A DNA stretch of 64,000 nt, taken from Bacteroidales bacterium (GTDB lineage: Bacteria > Bacteroidota > Bacteroidia > Bacteroidales > UBA12077). Positions within the stretch are counted from its first letter, which is position 1. Every line of letters begins with the position of its first letter. Positions 17,909-27,850 of the stretch are shown piece by piece. The notes under the pieces were generated by a model that was given only the letters and a program-made list of their open reading frames with translations, ran no database searches and was not told where the DNA came from. The stretch spans positions 1 to 64,000 of the forward strand of contig JANQHE010000053.1 of NCBI GenBank assembly GCA_028282785.1, in the 5' to 3' direction. A program made the translations under genes and the position numbers.

Positions 17909-20542
17909 ATGAGTAACGAGAAAAAGGAAAAAGCTGATCAAAATATTGAAGAAGCAAAAGATCAAAACTTGAAAAAAACAGAACAAAAACATAGCGACGA
18001 ATTACATAAAATTATTCATTTATCAGGGATGTACAAAGATTGGTTTCTCGATTATGCATCTTATGTAATTCTGGAAAGAGCTGTACCACACATTAACGAC
18101 GGACTAAAACCTGTTCAGCGTCGTATTCTGCATGCGATGAAAAGACTGGATGATGGAAGGTATAACAAAGTTGCTAATATAATTGGTTATACCATGCAAT
18201 ATCACCCACATGGTGATGCTTCTATTGGTGATGCTTTGGTTCAGTTAGGGCAAAAAGATCTGTTAATTGATGCACAGGGAAACTGGGGTAATATATACAC
18301 TGGTGATGGTGCTGCAGCTCCGCGTTATATTGAAGCACGCCTTTCAAAATTTGCTTTAGATGTCGTTTTTAATCCTAAAACTACCGAATGGAAAAAATCA
18401 TATGATGGAAGAAATGACGAACCGGTGACTTTACCTGTTAAATTCCCATTATTATTGGCACAAGGTGTTGAAGGTATTGCTGTTGGATTAGCTTCCAAAA
18501 TATTACCTCATAACTTTAATGAACTTATTGATGCGGCTATAGCATATCTGAAAGGAAAAAGTTTTGAATTATACCCGGATTTTCCTACCGGAGGAATTGC
18601 TGATTTTAGTAAATATAATGATGGTATACGAGGAGGTTCGATTAAGGTAAGAGCCAAGGTTGAAAAAGAGGATAAAAAGACCCTTAAGATAACTGAACTT
18701 CCTTTCGGTAAAAACACACAAAGTTTGATCGATTCCATACTTAAGGCAAACGATAAGGGAAAAATCAAGATCAGGAAAATTGATGATAATACAGCTGAGC
18801 ATGTTGAGATCCTAATTCATCTGCCTTCCGGAACATCTCCGGACCAGACTATTGATGCTCTTTACGCATTTACGGATTGTGAAGTGCCAATTTCTCCAAA
18901 CTCTTGTATAATCGAGAATTCAAAACCGGTTTTTATTGGTGTCAGCGAAATTCTTAAAACTTCTGCTGATAATACGGTTGAGTTATTAAAACAGGAGCTT
19001 GAAATTAAGAAGAAAGAGTTGCAAGAAGCCTGGCATCTTTCATCGTTAGAAAAGATATTTATTGAGAATCGAATTTACCATGATATCGAAGAATGCGAAA
19101 CCTGGGAATCGGTTATTGAAACCATTGATAAAGGATTAGAACCATTTAAGAAACTTCTTCTTCGGGAAGTTACAAAAGAAGACATTGTTAAATTAACTGA
19201 AATTAAGATTAAGCGAATTACCAGGTTTGATGTCAAAAAGGCAGATGAATACATTAAGAGTATTGAAGATGAGCTAAAAGAAGTTCAGAATCATTTAGAT
19301 CACATCATCGATTATGCCATAAATTATTACAAACAGATTCGCAAGAAACATGGCGATGGCCGTGATAGAAAAACTGAAATTCGAAATCTGGATACTATTG
19401 CTGCAACCCAGGTTGTTGTTGCCAACGAAAAGCTATATGTAAACAGAGAAGAAGGGTTTATTGGCACAAGCTTGAAAAAGGATGAGTTTATTAGCGAATG
19501 TTCTGATATTGACGAGGTTATTGTATTTCTTAGAGATGGAAAATATATAATTACTAAAGTTGATGATAAGGTATTTGTTGGAAAAGATATAGAGCATGTT
19601 GCTGTATTTAAACGTAATGATGACCGAACCATTTATAATATAATTTATCGGGATGGGCTAAACGGCGCCATAATGGTTAAAAGATGTGCCATAAAAGGAA
19701 TTACCCGTGATAAAGAATATGATATTACCAAGGGAACCAATAAATCAAAGATTCTTTATATGACAGCAAATCCTAACGGAGAAGCAGAAATAGTTAAAAT
19801 TTATCTTCGTCCTCGGCCAAGGTTGAAAAAACCAATTTTTGAATTTGACTTTAGTGAATTAGCAATCAAAGGGCGCCAATCTATGGGAAATATTCTTACC
19901 AAATATGCTCTTCATAAAATCGTACTGAAAGATGAAGGTGTTTCAACTTTAGGAGGTAGAAAAATATGGTTTGAAGAGGAAGTTCTTCGATTAAATGCCG
20001 ATGGAAGAGGAGAGTATATAGGTGAATTTCATGGAGATGATAAGATCTTAGTTATAACCAAATCGGGAAAATACCGTTTAAGTTCTTACGATCTTATGAA
20101 TCATTTTGAAGATGATGTGATGGTTATTGAGAAATTCAGACTGGAGAAAATTTTTTCAGCTGTTTATTATGATGCCGATTTGGAGTACTATTATGTAAAA
20201 AGATTTACAATCGAACCATCGGATAAGTTAACCAGCTTTATTGGTGAAAATGAGGAGTCGCGATTATTAAAACTTACGGAAGTAGAATATCCAAGGCTTG
20301 AAGTATCTTTTGGAGGCAGGCATAAAAACAGAGAAAACGAGATAATTGAGGTAGCTGAATTTATTGGAGTAAAGAGTTATAAAGCTCGTGGTAAACGTTT
20401 ATCTAACTATGAGGTAAAGGTTGTAACAGAGCTTGAACCTTTGATCGTAAAGCAAGAAGAACCTGAAACAAATGAAAATGTTGATGAAGCAGGAGAAGAG
20501 GATAAGTCTCAAATGAGTTTATTTGGTGAAAATAACGAGTAG
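17909..20542 (+). CDS. parC: DNA topoisomerase IV subunit A
   Basis: The DNA-cleaving subunit. The catalytic tyrosine is Tyr140 in AAPRYIEARL. The winged-helix region has AVPHINDGLKPVQRRI and YHPHGDASIGDAL, and the C-terminal half is the beta-pinwheel domain. It ends in an acidic tail that finishes MSLFGENNE. At the position matching GyrA Ser83 (HPHGD-S) there is Ala, a site where Ser is the usual quinolone contact; this Ala is, as far as I recall, common in Bacteroidota ParC. It forms a two-gene unit with parE. Confidence 0.93.
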   Translation: MSNEKKEKADQNIEEAKDQNLKKTEQKHSDELHKIIHLSGMYKDWFLDYASYVILERAVPHINDGLKPVQRRILHAMKRLDDGRYNKVANIIGYTMQYHPHGDASIGDALVQLGQKDLLIDAQGNWGNIYTGDGAAAPRYIEARLSKFALDVVFNPKTTEWKKSYDGRNDEPVTLPVKFPLLLAQGVEGIAVGLASKILPHNFNELIDAAIAYLKGKSFELYPDFPTGGIADFSKYNDGIRGGSIKVRAKVEKEDKKTLKITELPFGKNTQSLIDSILKANDKGKIKIRKIDDNTAEHVEILIHLPSGTSPDQTIDALYAFTDCEVPISPNSCIIENSKPVFIGVSEILKTSADNTVELLKQELEIKKKELQEAWHLSSLEKIFIENRIYHDIEECETWESVIETIDKGLEPFKKLLLREVTKEDIVKLTEIKIKRITRFDVKKADEYIKSIEDELKEVQNHLDHIIDYAINYYKQIRKKHGDGRDRKTEIRNLDTIAATQVVVANEKLYVNREEGFIGTSLKKDEFISECSDIDEVIVFLRDGKYIITKVDDKVFVGKDIEHVAVFKRNDDRTIYNIIYRDGLNGAIMVKRCAIKGITRDKEYDITKGTNKSKILYMTANPNGEAEIVKIYLRPRPRLKKPIFEFDFSELAIKGRQSMGNILTKYALHKIVLKDEGVSTLGGRKIWFEEEVLRLNADGRGEYIGEFHGDDKILVITKSGKYRLSSYDLMNHFEDDVMVIEKFRLEKIFSAVYYDADLEYYYVKRFTIEPSDKLTSFIGENEESRLLKLTEVEYPRLEVSFGGRHKNRENEIIEVAEFIGVKSYKARGKRLSNYEVKVVTELEPLIVKQEEPETNENVDEAGEEDKSQMSLFGENNE

Positions 20543-20550
20543 TTTTACAT

Positions 20551-20581
20551 TTTTGTTGCTTTAGGAATTTTTGTATATTTA
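20551..20581 (+). promoter_or_regulatory. Putative aroK promoter
   Basis: TTTTG (20551-20555), an 18-bp spacer and TATATTTA (20574-20581), an imperfect match to the Bacteroidota consensus, lie directly upstream of the aroK ATG at 20601. Confidence 0.4.
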
Positions 20582-20600
20582 TTAATAAAAAATTGTGTGT

Positions 20601-21104
20601 ATGAGAGTTTTTCTGATTGGTTTTATGGCTAGCGGTAAATCTTCAGTTGGAAAAAAACTGGCAAAGAAAGTTGATTTACCATTCGTTGATTTGGACGATT
20701 ATATCGAAGAAAAATACAATGCTACGATACGTTTACTTATCTACGAAAAAGGGATGGATGTATTCCGCGAAATTGAAAAAAATTCTCTTGACGAATTAAT
20801 TCATAAATACGAAGATGTATTGATATCAACCGGAGGGGGAACTCCATGTTACTTTGATAATATGAGTCTAATGAACTCAAAAGGTAAGACTATTTACCTT
20901 GAGGTTGATATTCCCACTTTGGTAGATCGTTTAATGTACTCCAAGAAGGACAGGCCTTTGATTTGGGGTAAAACCCGGGAAGATTTAACTGTTTATGCTA
21001 AAGATCTTTTAAGTAAAAGACAACCGGACTACGAAAAAGCCCAACTTACCGTAAAAGGGAAAAACTTAAAATTAGAGTCTCTTATTGAACTAATTAAAAA
21101 CTAA
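20601..21104 (+). CDS. aroK: Shikimate kinase
   Basis: Phosphorylates shikimate in aromatic amino acid synthesis. Walker A is GFMASGKSS at residues 7-15. The shikimate-binding DLDDYIE segment, the STGGGTPCY motif and the lid region KDRPLIWG are all visible. The ATG at 20601 (MRVFLIG) is preferred over an in-frame GTG six bases upstream, because known enzymes begin right before this strand. The 167-residue length is normal. It is on its own, converging with the phosphatase gene with 7 bp between stops. Confidence 0.93.
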   Translation: MRVFLIGFMASGKSSVGKKLAKKVDLPFVDLDDYIEEKYNATIRLLIYEKGMDVFREIEKNSLDELIHKYEDVLISTGGGTPCYFDNMSLMNSKGKTIYLEVDIPTLVDRLMYSKKDRPLIWGKTREDLTVYAKDLLSKRQPDYEKAQLTVKGKNLKLESLIELIKN

Positions 21105-21111
21105 TCTCGCG

Positions 21112-23073
21112 TTAAATTTTAATTCCTATTGCTAGAACATCGTCAACTTGCTGTTCTTTGGATTTCCAATTTATGAACGTTTCAAATAATAAACGTTTTT
21201 GCTCGGCCATTTCCTTTTCATGAACTTCCAGGAGTAATTCGCGTAAGTTGCCAATTCTGAATTTCTTACGTAGTGGCCCTCCGAATTGATCGGCAAAACC
21301 ATCTGTGAAAAGATAAAAGATATCACCGCAGTGTATATCCAAAGTATGATTTGTAAATGGAGCTATTGATTTTTCAGATATACCAACAGGCATTCTGTCC
21401 GCCTTAATTACGTTAAGCATATGGTCATGAATATAGTATAAATGGTTATAAGCTCCGGCATATTCAAGTTTCATGGTGTCATAATCAATTGTTATCAGAG
21501 CCACATCCATACCATCTTTTGATTCTTCAATGCGATTTGCATGAACCATTGTTTTGATTATCTTTTTGCGTAGTTCATTTAAGATCTCGTTTGGTGTGAT
21601 AATATTTTCATCGTAAACAATTTCGTTAAGAAAATTAATACCAATTATGCTCATGAATGCGCCCGGAACTCCATGACCTGTACAATCAGCAGCAACGATA
21701 ATAGATTTATTTTGTGCATAACCAACCCAATAAAAATCACCACTTACAATATCTTTTGGTTTAAATAAACAAAAACCATTTTTAAGAATTTTTTGTAAAG
21801 TAATTTTATCAGGGAATAAAGCTATTTGAATATGTTTAGCATACTCAATGCTATCAGTAATATCTTTATTTTGTTTTATAATTTTAGTGGTTTGCAATTC
21901 AGATAGATCTCTTTGTCTTTTAATTTCATCTCGTTGCGCTTCAATTTCGTCTCGTTGCGCTTCAATTTCCTCTTTTTGCTGGAGCACTTCTACATTTCTG
22001 GTACGCAGAATCTGATTGTTGTTGCGACGTAATTTATTAATCCTGAGCAGGATAGAAGCCAGGATCAGAATGATAAAAAGAATAGAAAAACCAATAATAT
22101 TTAATATTGACCTTTGACGTTTTTGTTTTTGTAGTAACAGAATTTCTTGTTCTTGTTTATTAGATTGATATTTAAGCTCAAGTTCGGCTATTTGCGTGCT
22201 GGTTTCTTCATTAATCCTGTTATATTTTAAATCATAGAATCTTTCGAGAAATTCTAATGCTTTTTTATATTCTTCAGTTTCTTTATAAATCTGATAAAGG
22301 ATATCATAATTAAGTTCTAATGAATGGTAATAGGAGTATTTCTCACACAGTTCAACGCTTTTGTTACAATAATCAATGGCTAACTGATAATTTCCAAGTT
22401 TTAAATGAACTCCTCCAAGGTTTAGATAAGATGTTGAAATGCCTTCATTATCTTTAAGTTTTAATTCGATTTCCAATGATTTATTATAATAATCCCTGGC
22501 CTGGCCAAATAAGTTAAGATGTTCATGAAGTACTCCAAGGTTATTATATGTGCTGCTTAATCCACTAATATCATTAAGTTCATGATTAATTGCCATTGAT
22601 TTTTCATAACAATCAATGGCTTCTCTGTACTTTTCAAGAGCACGATATACTATTCCCATGTTATTGTAAGCTCTTCCAATTCCCATTCTGTTTTCTTTTT
22701 CTACTTGGGTTGCAAGAAATTTTTTGAAATAATTGAGAGAATTTTCATAATTTTCCTGAAAGAAATAAGCTTCTCCTAAAATCTGATAGCAATATTCAAT
22801 GACATATGTACTATCATAATTTTCAGCCAGAATTAAAAGTTCATTAGCTAACCGAATGGCTTTATCCGGGGAATGATAGATATAATGTTCGGTAAGAATT
22901 TTATAATAATTGATTTTATTTATTCCGGTTGAATTTTCAAGTAAGGTTTCGATAGAATCGATGCTATATCCCAGGGAATCGAGACTGTAATCTCGAGCAA
23001 CGGATTTGTTACTAATTAAAACGTATAAAAGGATAAGAGAACAAATAAAAAAAGCTGGTATACAATTTTTCAT
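21112..23073 (-). CDS. TPR sensor with membrane helix and SpoIIE/PP2C phosphatase domain
   Basis: A 653-residue signalling protein. Order: signal peptide or N-terminal helix (residues 1-25), about six TPR repeats (residues 60-310), one transmembrane helix (about 330-350), a coiled coil rich in EEIEAQRDEIE heptads (about 360-400), and a SpoIIE-type PP2C serine phosphatase (about 415-653, with SGDFYWVG, ADCTGHGVPGAFMS, DGMDVALI and LFTDGFADQFGG). The TPRs would lie in the periplasm and the phosphatase in the cytoplasm. This layout is common in Bacteroidota; such phosphatases often act on anti-sigma antagonists, but no partner is next to it here. Confidence 0.88.
   Translation of the reverse strand: MKNCIPAFFICSLILLYVLISNKSVARDYSLDSLGYSIDSIETLLENSTGINKINYYKILTEHYIYHSPDKAIRLANELLILAENYDSTYVIEYCYQILGEAYFFQENYENSLNYFKKFLATQVEKENRMGIGRAYNNMGIVYRALEKYREAIDCYEKSMAINHELNDISGLSSTYNNLGVLHEHLNLFGQARDYYNKSLEIELKLKDNEGISTSYLNLGGVHLKLGNYQLAIDYCNKSVELCEKYSYYHSLELNYDILYQIYKETEEYKKALEFLERFYDLKYNRINEETSTQIAELELKYQSNKQEQEILLLQKQKRQRSILNIIGFSILFIILILASILLRINKLRRNNNQILRTRNVEVLQQKEEIEAQRDEIEAQRDEIKRQRDLSELQTTKIIKQNKDITDSIEYAKHIQIALFPDKITLQKILKNGFCLFKPKDIVSGDFYWVGYAQNKSIIVAADCTGHGVPGAFMSIIGINFLNEIVYDENIITPNEILNELRKKIIKTMVHANRIEESKDGMDVALITIDYDTMKLEYAGAYNHLYYIHDHMLNVIKADRMPVGISEKSIAPFTNHTLDIHCGDIFYLFTDGFADQFGGPLRKKFRIGNLRELLLEVHEKEMAEQKRLLFETFINWKSKEQQVDDVLAIGIKI
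21925..21966. repeat. Two 21-bp tandem repeats inside the phosphatase gene
   Basis: Two nearly identical 21-bp units (21925-21945 and 21946-21966, one base apart) encode consecutive copies of a seven-residue coiled-coil heptad containing EIEAQRD. Unit number could change by slippage without breaking the frame. Confidence 0.7.
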
Positions 23074-23160
23074 ATCAGCATTTAAAAGAGTATTAATACA
23101 TATATCTCTTAAATTACGAAAAAAAAGACAAAAGGATTCAATTAAGTTTTTGTTTTAATC

Positions 23161-23186
23161 AAAAAAGGAGTGCTGCACTGCACTCC
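23161..23186 (-). terminator. Intrinsic terminator after the ABC exporter gene
   Basis: On the minus strand a 7-bp stem GGAGTGC/GCACTCC (23186-23180 and 23173-23167) is followed directly by six T. It lies 11 bp past the exporter stop and separates it from the phosphatase gene. Confidence 0.75.
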
Positions 23187-23197
23187 CTTGAATTATC

Positions 23198-25018
23198 TTA
23201 AGCAAAGATCTGTAAATCGTGAAGTTTTTTATACACACCTTTTTTCTCTAAAAGTTCCGTATGTTTACCTCTTTCAACAATCTCACCCTCGTGTAATACG
23301 CAAATCTCATCAGCATCGCGAACAGTAGATAAACGGTGAGCAATAACAATTGAGGTTCTGTTTTCCATTAATTTAAACAGGGCATCCTGAACAAGTTTTT
23401 CTGATTCGGTATCCAGGGCCGAGGTAGCTTCGTCAAGAATTAAAATAGGTGGATTCTTTAATACAGCTCGGGCAATACTTATTCTTTGCCTTTGTCCACC
23501 TGAAAGTTTAGTACCACGGTCTCCAATATTAGTTTGATAACCATTTTCAGTTTGCAGGATAAAATCATGAGCATTGGCAACTTTTGCCGCGGCAATTATT
23601 TCCTCTTCTGTGGCATCTTCCATACCGAAAGCAATGTTATTATAGATAGTGTCATTAAAAAGGATAGATTCCTGACTAACGATTCCCATCATATCCCTAA
23701 GATCTTTAACTTTTAAATCCTGAATGTTGATTCCGTCAATTGTGATTTCGCCTTCCTTAACATCATAAAATCTTGGAAGTAGATCTACCATGGTTGATTT
23801 CCCGGAACCTGATTGTCCAACCAATGCAACGGTTTTACCTTTCTCAACTTTTAAATTAATATTCTTAAGAACGTAATCCTCAATGTATTTAAAATTGAGA
23901 TTTTTATATTCTACTACGTTTTCAAATCTTTCTTTTGATTTGGCATTGGGTTTTTCTGTAATTGTAATGTCAGCATCTAAGATTGCTTCAATTCTGTCAA
24001 CAGAAGCTAATCCTCTTTGTATATTATAAAAGGCTGTTGAAAAATTCTTGGAAGGAGTGATAATTTGTGAGAAAATAACTAAGTATGCAATAAAGGTTTG
24101 AGGTAACATACTTACGTCCTGGCTAAGTACCATACTTCCTCCATACCACATAATAATTATGATCACAATTGTAGCCATAAATTCACTGTAAGGTCCTGCA
24201 AGGTCCCTTCTTCTCCAAATCTTATTCATTAAAGAAGTGTATGAATTATTTTCATCAGCAAATCGCTTATCAATTTTTTTCTCCATATTAAACGCTTTTA
24301 TAATTCGTAAACCGAAAAGCGTTTCTTCTATATATGATATGATTAAACCTAATTTTGATTGACCTTTGGCAGATTTCTTTCTTAAGGATTTCGCAGTCCT
24401 ACCTATAACAAATCCGGAAATTGGGAGTAATACTAAAACAAATAGGGTTAGAAACGGACTCATTGAAAATAGGACAACAAAGTATACAATCATTGTAATC
24501 GGCGCTTTTAAAGCATTATTTAATGATTGAACTACAGAAATTTCAACTTCCTGAACATCATTGGTCATCCGGGCAATTAAATCCCCTTTCTTTTCATCGG
24601 TAAAGTAAGATAACTGAAGTGATAAAATTTTATTATTCAAACTATTGCGAATGTCGCGCATTACTCCGTTTCTAATTGGAGCCATTACATAACTGCTTAA
24701 ATAGTGAAAAATTGTTTTAAAAAATACAAATATGACAACTAAAATACTTACTGTTAATAAGGCAGAATTTTTACCTTGATTTATTATAATCTGGCTTAAA
24801 TAATAATAGAAATATTCTTTTATTACTTCTGCGTTTAAAGAAAGTTCAACGGGATTTTCCACAAGTGGTTGATTGTCGAAAAGAATACCAAGAAATGGAA
24901 TAACCATTGTAAATGAGAATAAAGAAAATACGGTTGAAATTAAATTAAGTGAAACGCTGGAAACACCTTTAACCCAATATGGTGCAATATATTTTAAAAC
25001 TCGAATAAACCCACGCAT
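23198..25018 (-). CDS. MsbA-like lipid ABC exporter (fused permease and ATPase)
   Basis: A 606-residue half-transporter with six membrane helices (residues 1-330) followed by one ABC ATPase. Walker A is GQSGSGKST (about residue 403), the signature LSGGQRQRISIARA, and Walker B ILILDEATSALD. It fits the MsbA/lipid flippase group that moves lipid A precursors or other lipids across the inner membrane as a homodimer. A TACTTTTG -7 element lies about 30 bp upstream (25054-25047), and a terminator follows the gene. It is a single-gene unit. Drug exporters of the same fold cannot be excluded from sequence alone. Confidence 0.85.
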   Translation of the reverse strand: MRGFIRVLKYIAPYWVKGVSSVSLNLISTVFSLFSFTMVIPFLGILFDNQPLVENPVELSLNAEVIKEYFYYYLSQIIINQGKNSALLTVSILVVIFVFFKTIFHYLSSYVMAPIRNGVMRDIRNSLNNKILSLQLSYFTDEKKGDLIARMTNDVQEVEISVVQSLNNALKAPITMIVYFVVLFSMSPFLTLFVLVLLPISGFVIGRTAKSLRKKSAKGQSKLGLIISYIEETLFGLRIIKAFNMEKKIDKRFADENNSYTSLMNKIWRRRDLAGPYSEFMATIVIIIIMWYGGSMVLSQDVSMLPQTFIAYLVIFSQIITPSKNFSTAFYNIQRGLASVDRIEAILDADITITEKPNAKSKERFENVVEYKNLNFKYIEDYVLKNINLKVEKGKTVALVGQSGSGKSTMVDLLPRFYDVKEGEITIDGINIQDLKVKDLRDMMGIVSQESILFNDTIYNNIAFGMEDATEEEIIAAAKVANAHDFILQTENGYQTNIGDRGTKLSGGQRQRISIARAVLKNPPILILDEATSALDTESEKLVQDALFKLMENRTSIVIAHRLSTVRDADEICVLHEGEIVERGKHTELLEKKGVYKKLHDLQIFA

Positions 25019-25133
25019 AAATTTAACTTAAAAAATTAGTAGGAGACAAAAGTAGTAAAATTTAAGCAAGAAAATCAGAATTCAGAAATTGCTGAAGTTA
25101 ATATTTATAGTTTTTACAAATTTTTAACATTTA

Positions 25134-26669
25134 TTAGAATTGAAAATAAATGAATGGTTGAATTTCGGCCGATTTAACCTGGTATAAAATAAAAATGACT
25201 AACGATGCAATAATCACTTTTAGAATAATATGAGATTTAATAAACCACCCTCGATAACTTTCTTTAAAACGTGAAGGTAACCAGTGAATTGTAAATCCCA
25301 AAATAGTTATTAAGAAAATCTTAATATATGAAGAAAACATTATTGGTATTAGTTTAAATTGAAAGTTATTTGCAATTTGACTAATCATTCCAAAAGCTTT
25401 ATCCATATTTTCTGCCCGAAAGAATATCCATGCAAAAGTTACCAGGTGGAATGTTGTAAAAACAGAGATAAAACGAAACAAAATATTTCTACTGGAACGT
25501 GAAGTATAATATTTACTTAATGAAAGATTCAGCTTTACCCAAAGTTTATGAATTACCAGTCCTATTCCATGCAATCCTCCCCAAATTACAAATCGAATAT
25601 TTGCACCATGCCATAAACCACCAAGTAGCATGGTTATCATTAAGTTTACGTACATTCTGGTTTTTCCCCTACGGTTTCCTCCTAATGGAATATACAAATA
25701 ATCACGCAGCCATGATGATAACGATATATGCCACCTACGCCAAAAATCAGTTATATTAATAGCTTTATAAGGGGAATTAAAGTTTATTGGCAGCCTGAAT
25801 CCAAGCAGCAATGCAACTCCGATTGCAATATCTGTGTAACCTGAAAAATCACAATAAATTTGTATGGAATACCCATAAACAGCCATCAGGTTTTCAAATC
25901 CGGTAAATGAAGTGGGAGACTCAAAAATGCGGTCGACAAAGTTTATAGAAATATAATCAGAAATAAGCATTTTCTTTACTAATCCATTTAAAATCAGGAA
26001 AACTGCATGGCCAAATTCCTGTTTTGTGAGTTTATACTTCTGGTAAAGTTGCGGTACAAATTCAGCAGCACGAACAATAGGCCCTGCAACTAACTGAGGG
26101 AAGAACGAAACATAAAATCCAAAATCAATAATGTTTTTGACAGGCTTTACTTTCCCCCGGTAAACATCTACTGTATAACTAATTGTTTGGAAAGTATAAA
26201 AAGATATTCCAACAGGAAGTATAATTCTCGAGATATCAAAACCCGATCCGGTAAGATCATTTGTCCAGGATGCCAGGTAATTGAAAACCTCAAAGTTGGT
26301 TTGGAATGTTTTATTGATTATATCAGTAAAAAAATAAGTGTATTTAAAATATCCTAAAAGACCTAGGTTGATAATAATACTTGTCGCAACAAATATTTTT
26401 TTCTTTAAAGTTGTTTTTGAATTATAAATTAGTTGACCTAGAGTAAAATCTGCAATCGTTGAAAAAACAAGTAATGTAAAGAAATATCCACCTGATTTAT
26501 AATAAAAAAACAAACTCATGAAAAACAGGTAAGCATTTCTTAAAGGATTCTTTTTATAGATGATAGAATATATTCCAAGCAGAATAGCAAAAAATCCCCA
26601 GAAGTATAACCTGGTAAACAGCAAAGGCTTTGCCTCGGAATATAATAATATGTCTTTAAGAATATCCAC
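25134..26669 (-). CDS. MBOAT family O-acyltransferase (AlgI/PatA-like)
   Basis: A polytopic membrane protein of 511 residues. The MBOAT core is plain: FYTFQTISYTVDVYRG, the DFSGYTDIAIG segment, FWRRWHISLSSWLRDYLYIPLGG, and the catalytic histidine segment GGLWHGANIRF near residue 350. Members move acyl groups across the membrane to exported polysaccharides (AlgI, PatA). It is the last of three genes: its ATG overlaps the stop of an SGNH protein by one base. Together they look like an O-acetylation system for an extracellular glycan or peptidoglycan; the substrate is unknown. Confidence 0.9.
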   Translation of the reverse strand: MDILKDILLYSEAKPLLFTRLYFWGFFAILLGIYSIIYKKNPLRNAYLFFMSLFFYYKSGGYFFTLLVFSTIADFTLGQLIYNSKTTLKKKIFVATSIIINLGLLGYFKYTYFFTDIINKTFQTNFEVFNYLASWTNDLTGSGFDISRIILPVGISFYTFQTISYTVDVYRGKVKPVKNIIDFGFYVSFFPQLVAGPIVRAAEFVPQLYQKYKLTKQEFGHAVFLILNGLVKKMLISDYISINFVDRIFESPTSFTGFENLMAVYGYSIQIYCDFSGYTDIAIGVALLLGFRLPINFNSPYKAINITDFWRRWHISLSSWLRDYLYIPLGGNRRGKTRMYVNLMITMLLGGLWHGANIRFVIWGGLHGIGLVIHKLWVKLNLSLSKYYTSRSSRNILFRFISVFTTFHLVTFAWIFFRAENMDKAFGMISQIANNFQFKLIPIMFSSYIKIFLITILGFTIHWLPSRFKESYRGWFIKSHIILKVIIASLVIFILYQVKSAEIQPFIYFQF

Positions 26670-27850
26670 TAGTGATTTTTAATTAATTGAATGAATGCAT
26701 TTACAAACAGTTCTCCCTGTACCTCATATCCTTTCTTTTTGAAATGGATTTTATCTTCGCCTGTTAAACCTTTTTTATACCAGTTCTCAATAGAACTTTC
26801 ACCACCCATGATCGAATAAAAATCCCAACTTGATAAATTAAGTTCGTTACATATTTTTAATATATTTTCTCGAACAGCTATGACATTTTTATTTGATTTT
26901 CCTTTTTTGAAATGATCGTTCGGAATGGTTAACAGAATATTAGCTTCAGGAGCTACATTTTTAATTTGAAAAACCAGATCTTTAAGAATATACTCGTGTT
27001 CAATTATATTGAAATCCATGTCGAACGCTTCATTTGTTCCAAGTGAGATGAATACCAGATCAGGATTAATGTTTGAAAGGTGTTTCGAAAAATAATCACA
27101 CTTTAAGTAGGACTGGGCCGTAGCACCATTAACACCAATTGTATGATAACTTATATTCTCATCAATATTATCCAGAATTAATCCATATAATTCAAAATGG
27201 TTTCTATTTTCTCGAATAGATATTTTCACTGAAATTGAATCGGTAAGATTTTCTAAGTTAATTATAGAAACACCATCTTCTGTAATAGCCTTTACTTCAT
27301 TTACATAGATATCGAGTAATCCTTTTGAATGCAAAATCTTTATTGAATTGAAATAATACTTTACAGGATAATTATACTTTTTATTTTGCATCTTGATATG
27401 GATTGATGCAACAGAATCTTTCGTACGTACGGTTATTCCTGATAAACCAAGGCTACATTTTTTTTCCGTATCAATATTTTTACACCACTCCCAGCTTCCT
27501 GTATAATTAACTTTATAATAGAATGGATTATTTGTTTGGGCTATTGTATACGGAAAAATAAATCCGGGAGAAGCTATGGTATCGGTACTAAACTCTTGAA
27601 ATAACTCTTGCTTGATTTTTTCCGTAAAAAAGCCTGCTTGCAAATGTGAATCACCAATGTGAACAATCCGGATCGGGTTTTCTTTAGTACCAATTTTTGC
27701 ATATTTTTCAATAATAGTTAATGTTTCTGCCTTATTTGTTGTTATATGATTTTTATTACAATCTATAAATGGTATGGTATCGCAACTATTTTGACAATAA
27801 GTCGAAATTGTAGTTGATAGAATTAATATTTTAATGATCAGTATTCTCAT
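26669..27850 (-). CDS. Periplasmic SGNH-hydrolase-like protein (O-acylation partner)
   Basis: A 393-residue protein with a signal peptide (residues 1-20). Block I is GDSHL with the presumed nucleophile Ser68, block III contains SLGTNEAFD, and block V near the C terminus has GEDKIHFKKKGYE with the Asp-x-x-His pair. Such proteins beside MBOAT genes (AlgX/AlgJ- or PatB-like) take acetyl from the membrane acyltransferase and pass it to the polymer. The gene overlaps the next SGNH gene upstream by 20 bp and the MBOAT gene downstream by 1 bp. Function is inferred from context. Confidence 0.85.
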   Translation of the reverse strand: MRILIIKILILSTTISTYCQNSCDTIPFIDCNKNHITTNKAETLTIIEKYAKIGTKENPIRIVHIGDSHLQAGFFTEKIKQELFQEFSTDTIASPGFIFPYTIAQTNNPFYYKVNYTGSWEWCKNIDTEKKCSLGLSGITVRTKDSVASIHIKMQNKKYNYPVKYYFNSIKILHSKGLLDIYVNEVKAITEDGVSIINLENLTDSISVKISIRENRNHFELYGLILDNIDENISYHTIGVNGATAQSYLKCDYFSKHLSNINPDLVFISLGTNEAFDMDFNIIEHEYILKDLVFQIKNVAPEANILLTIPNDHFKKGKSNKNVIAVRENILKICNELNLSSWDFYSIMGGESSIENWYKKGLTGEDKIHFKKKGYEVQGELFVNAFIQLIKNH

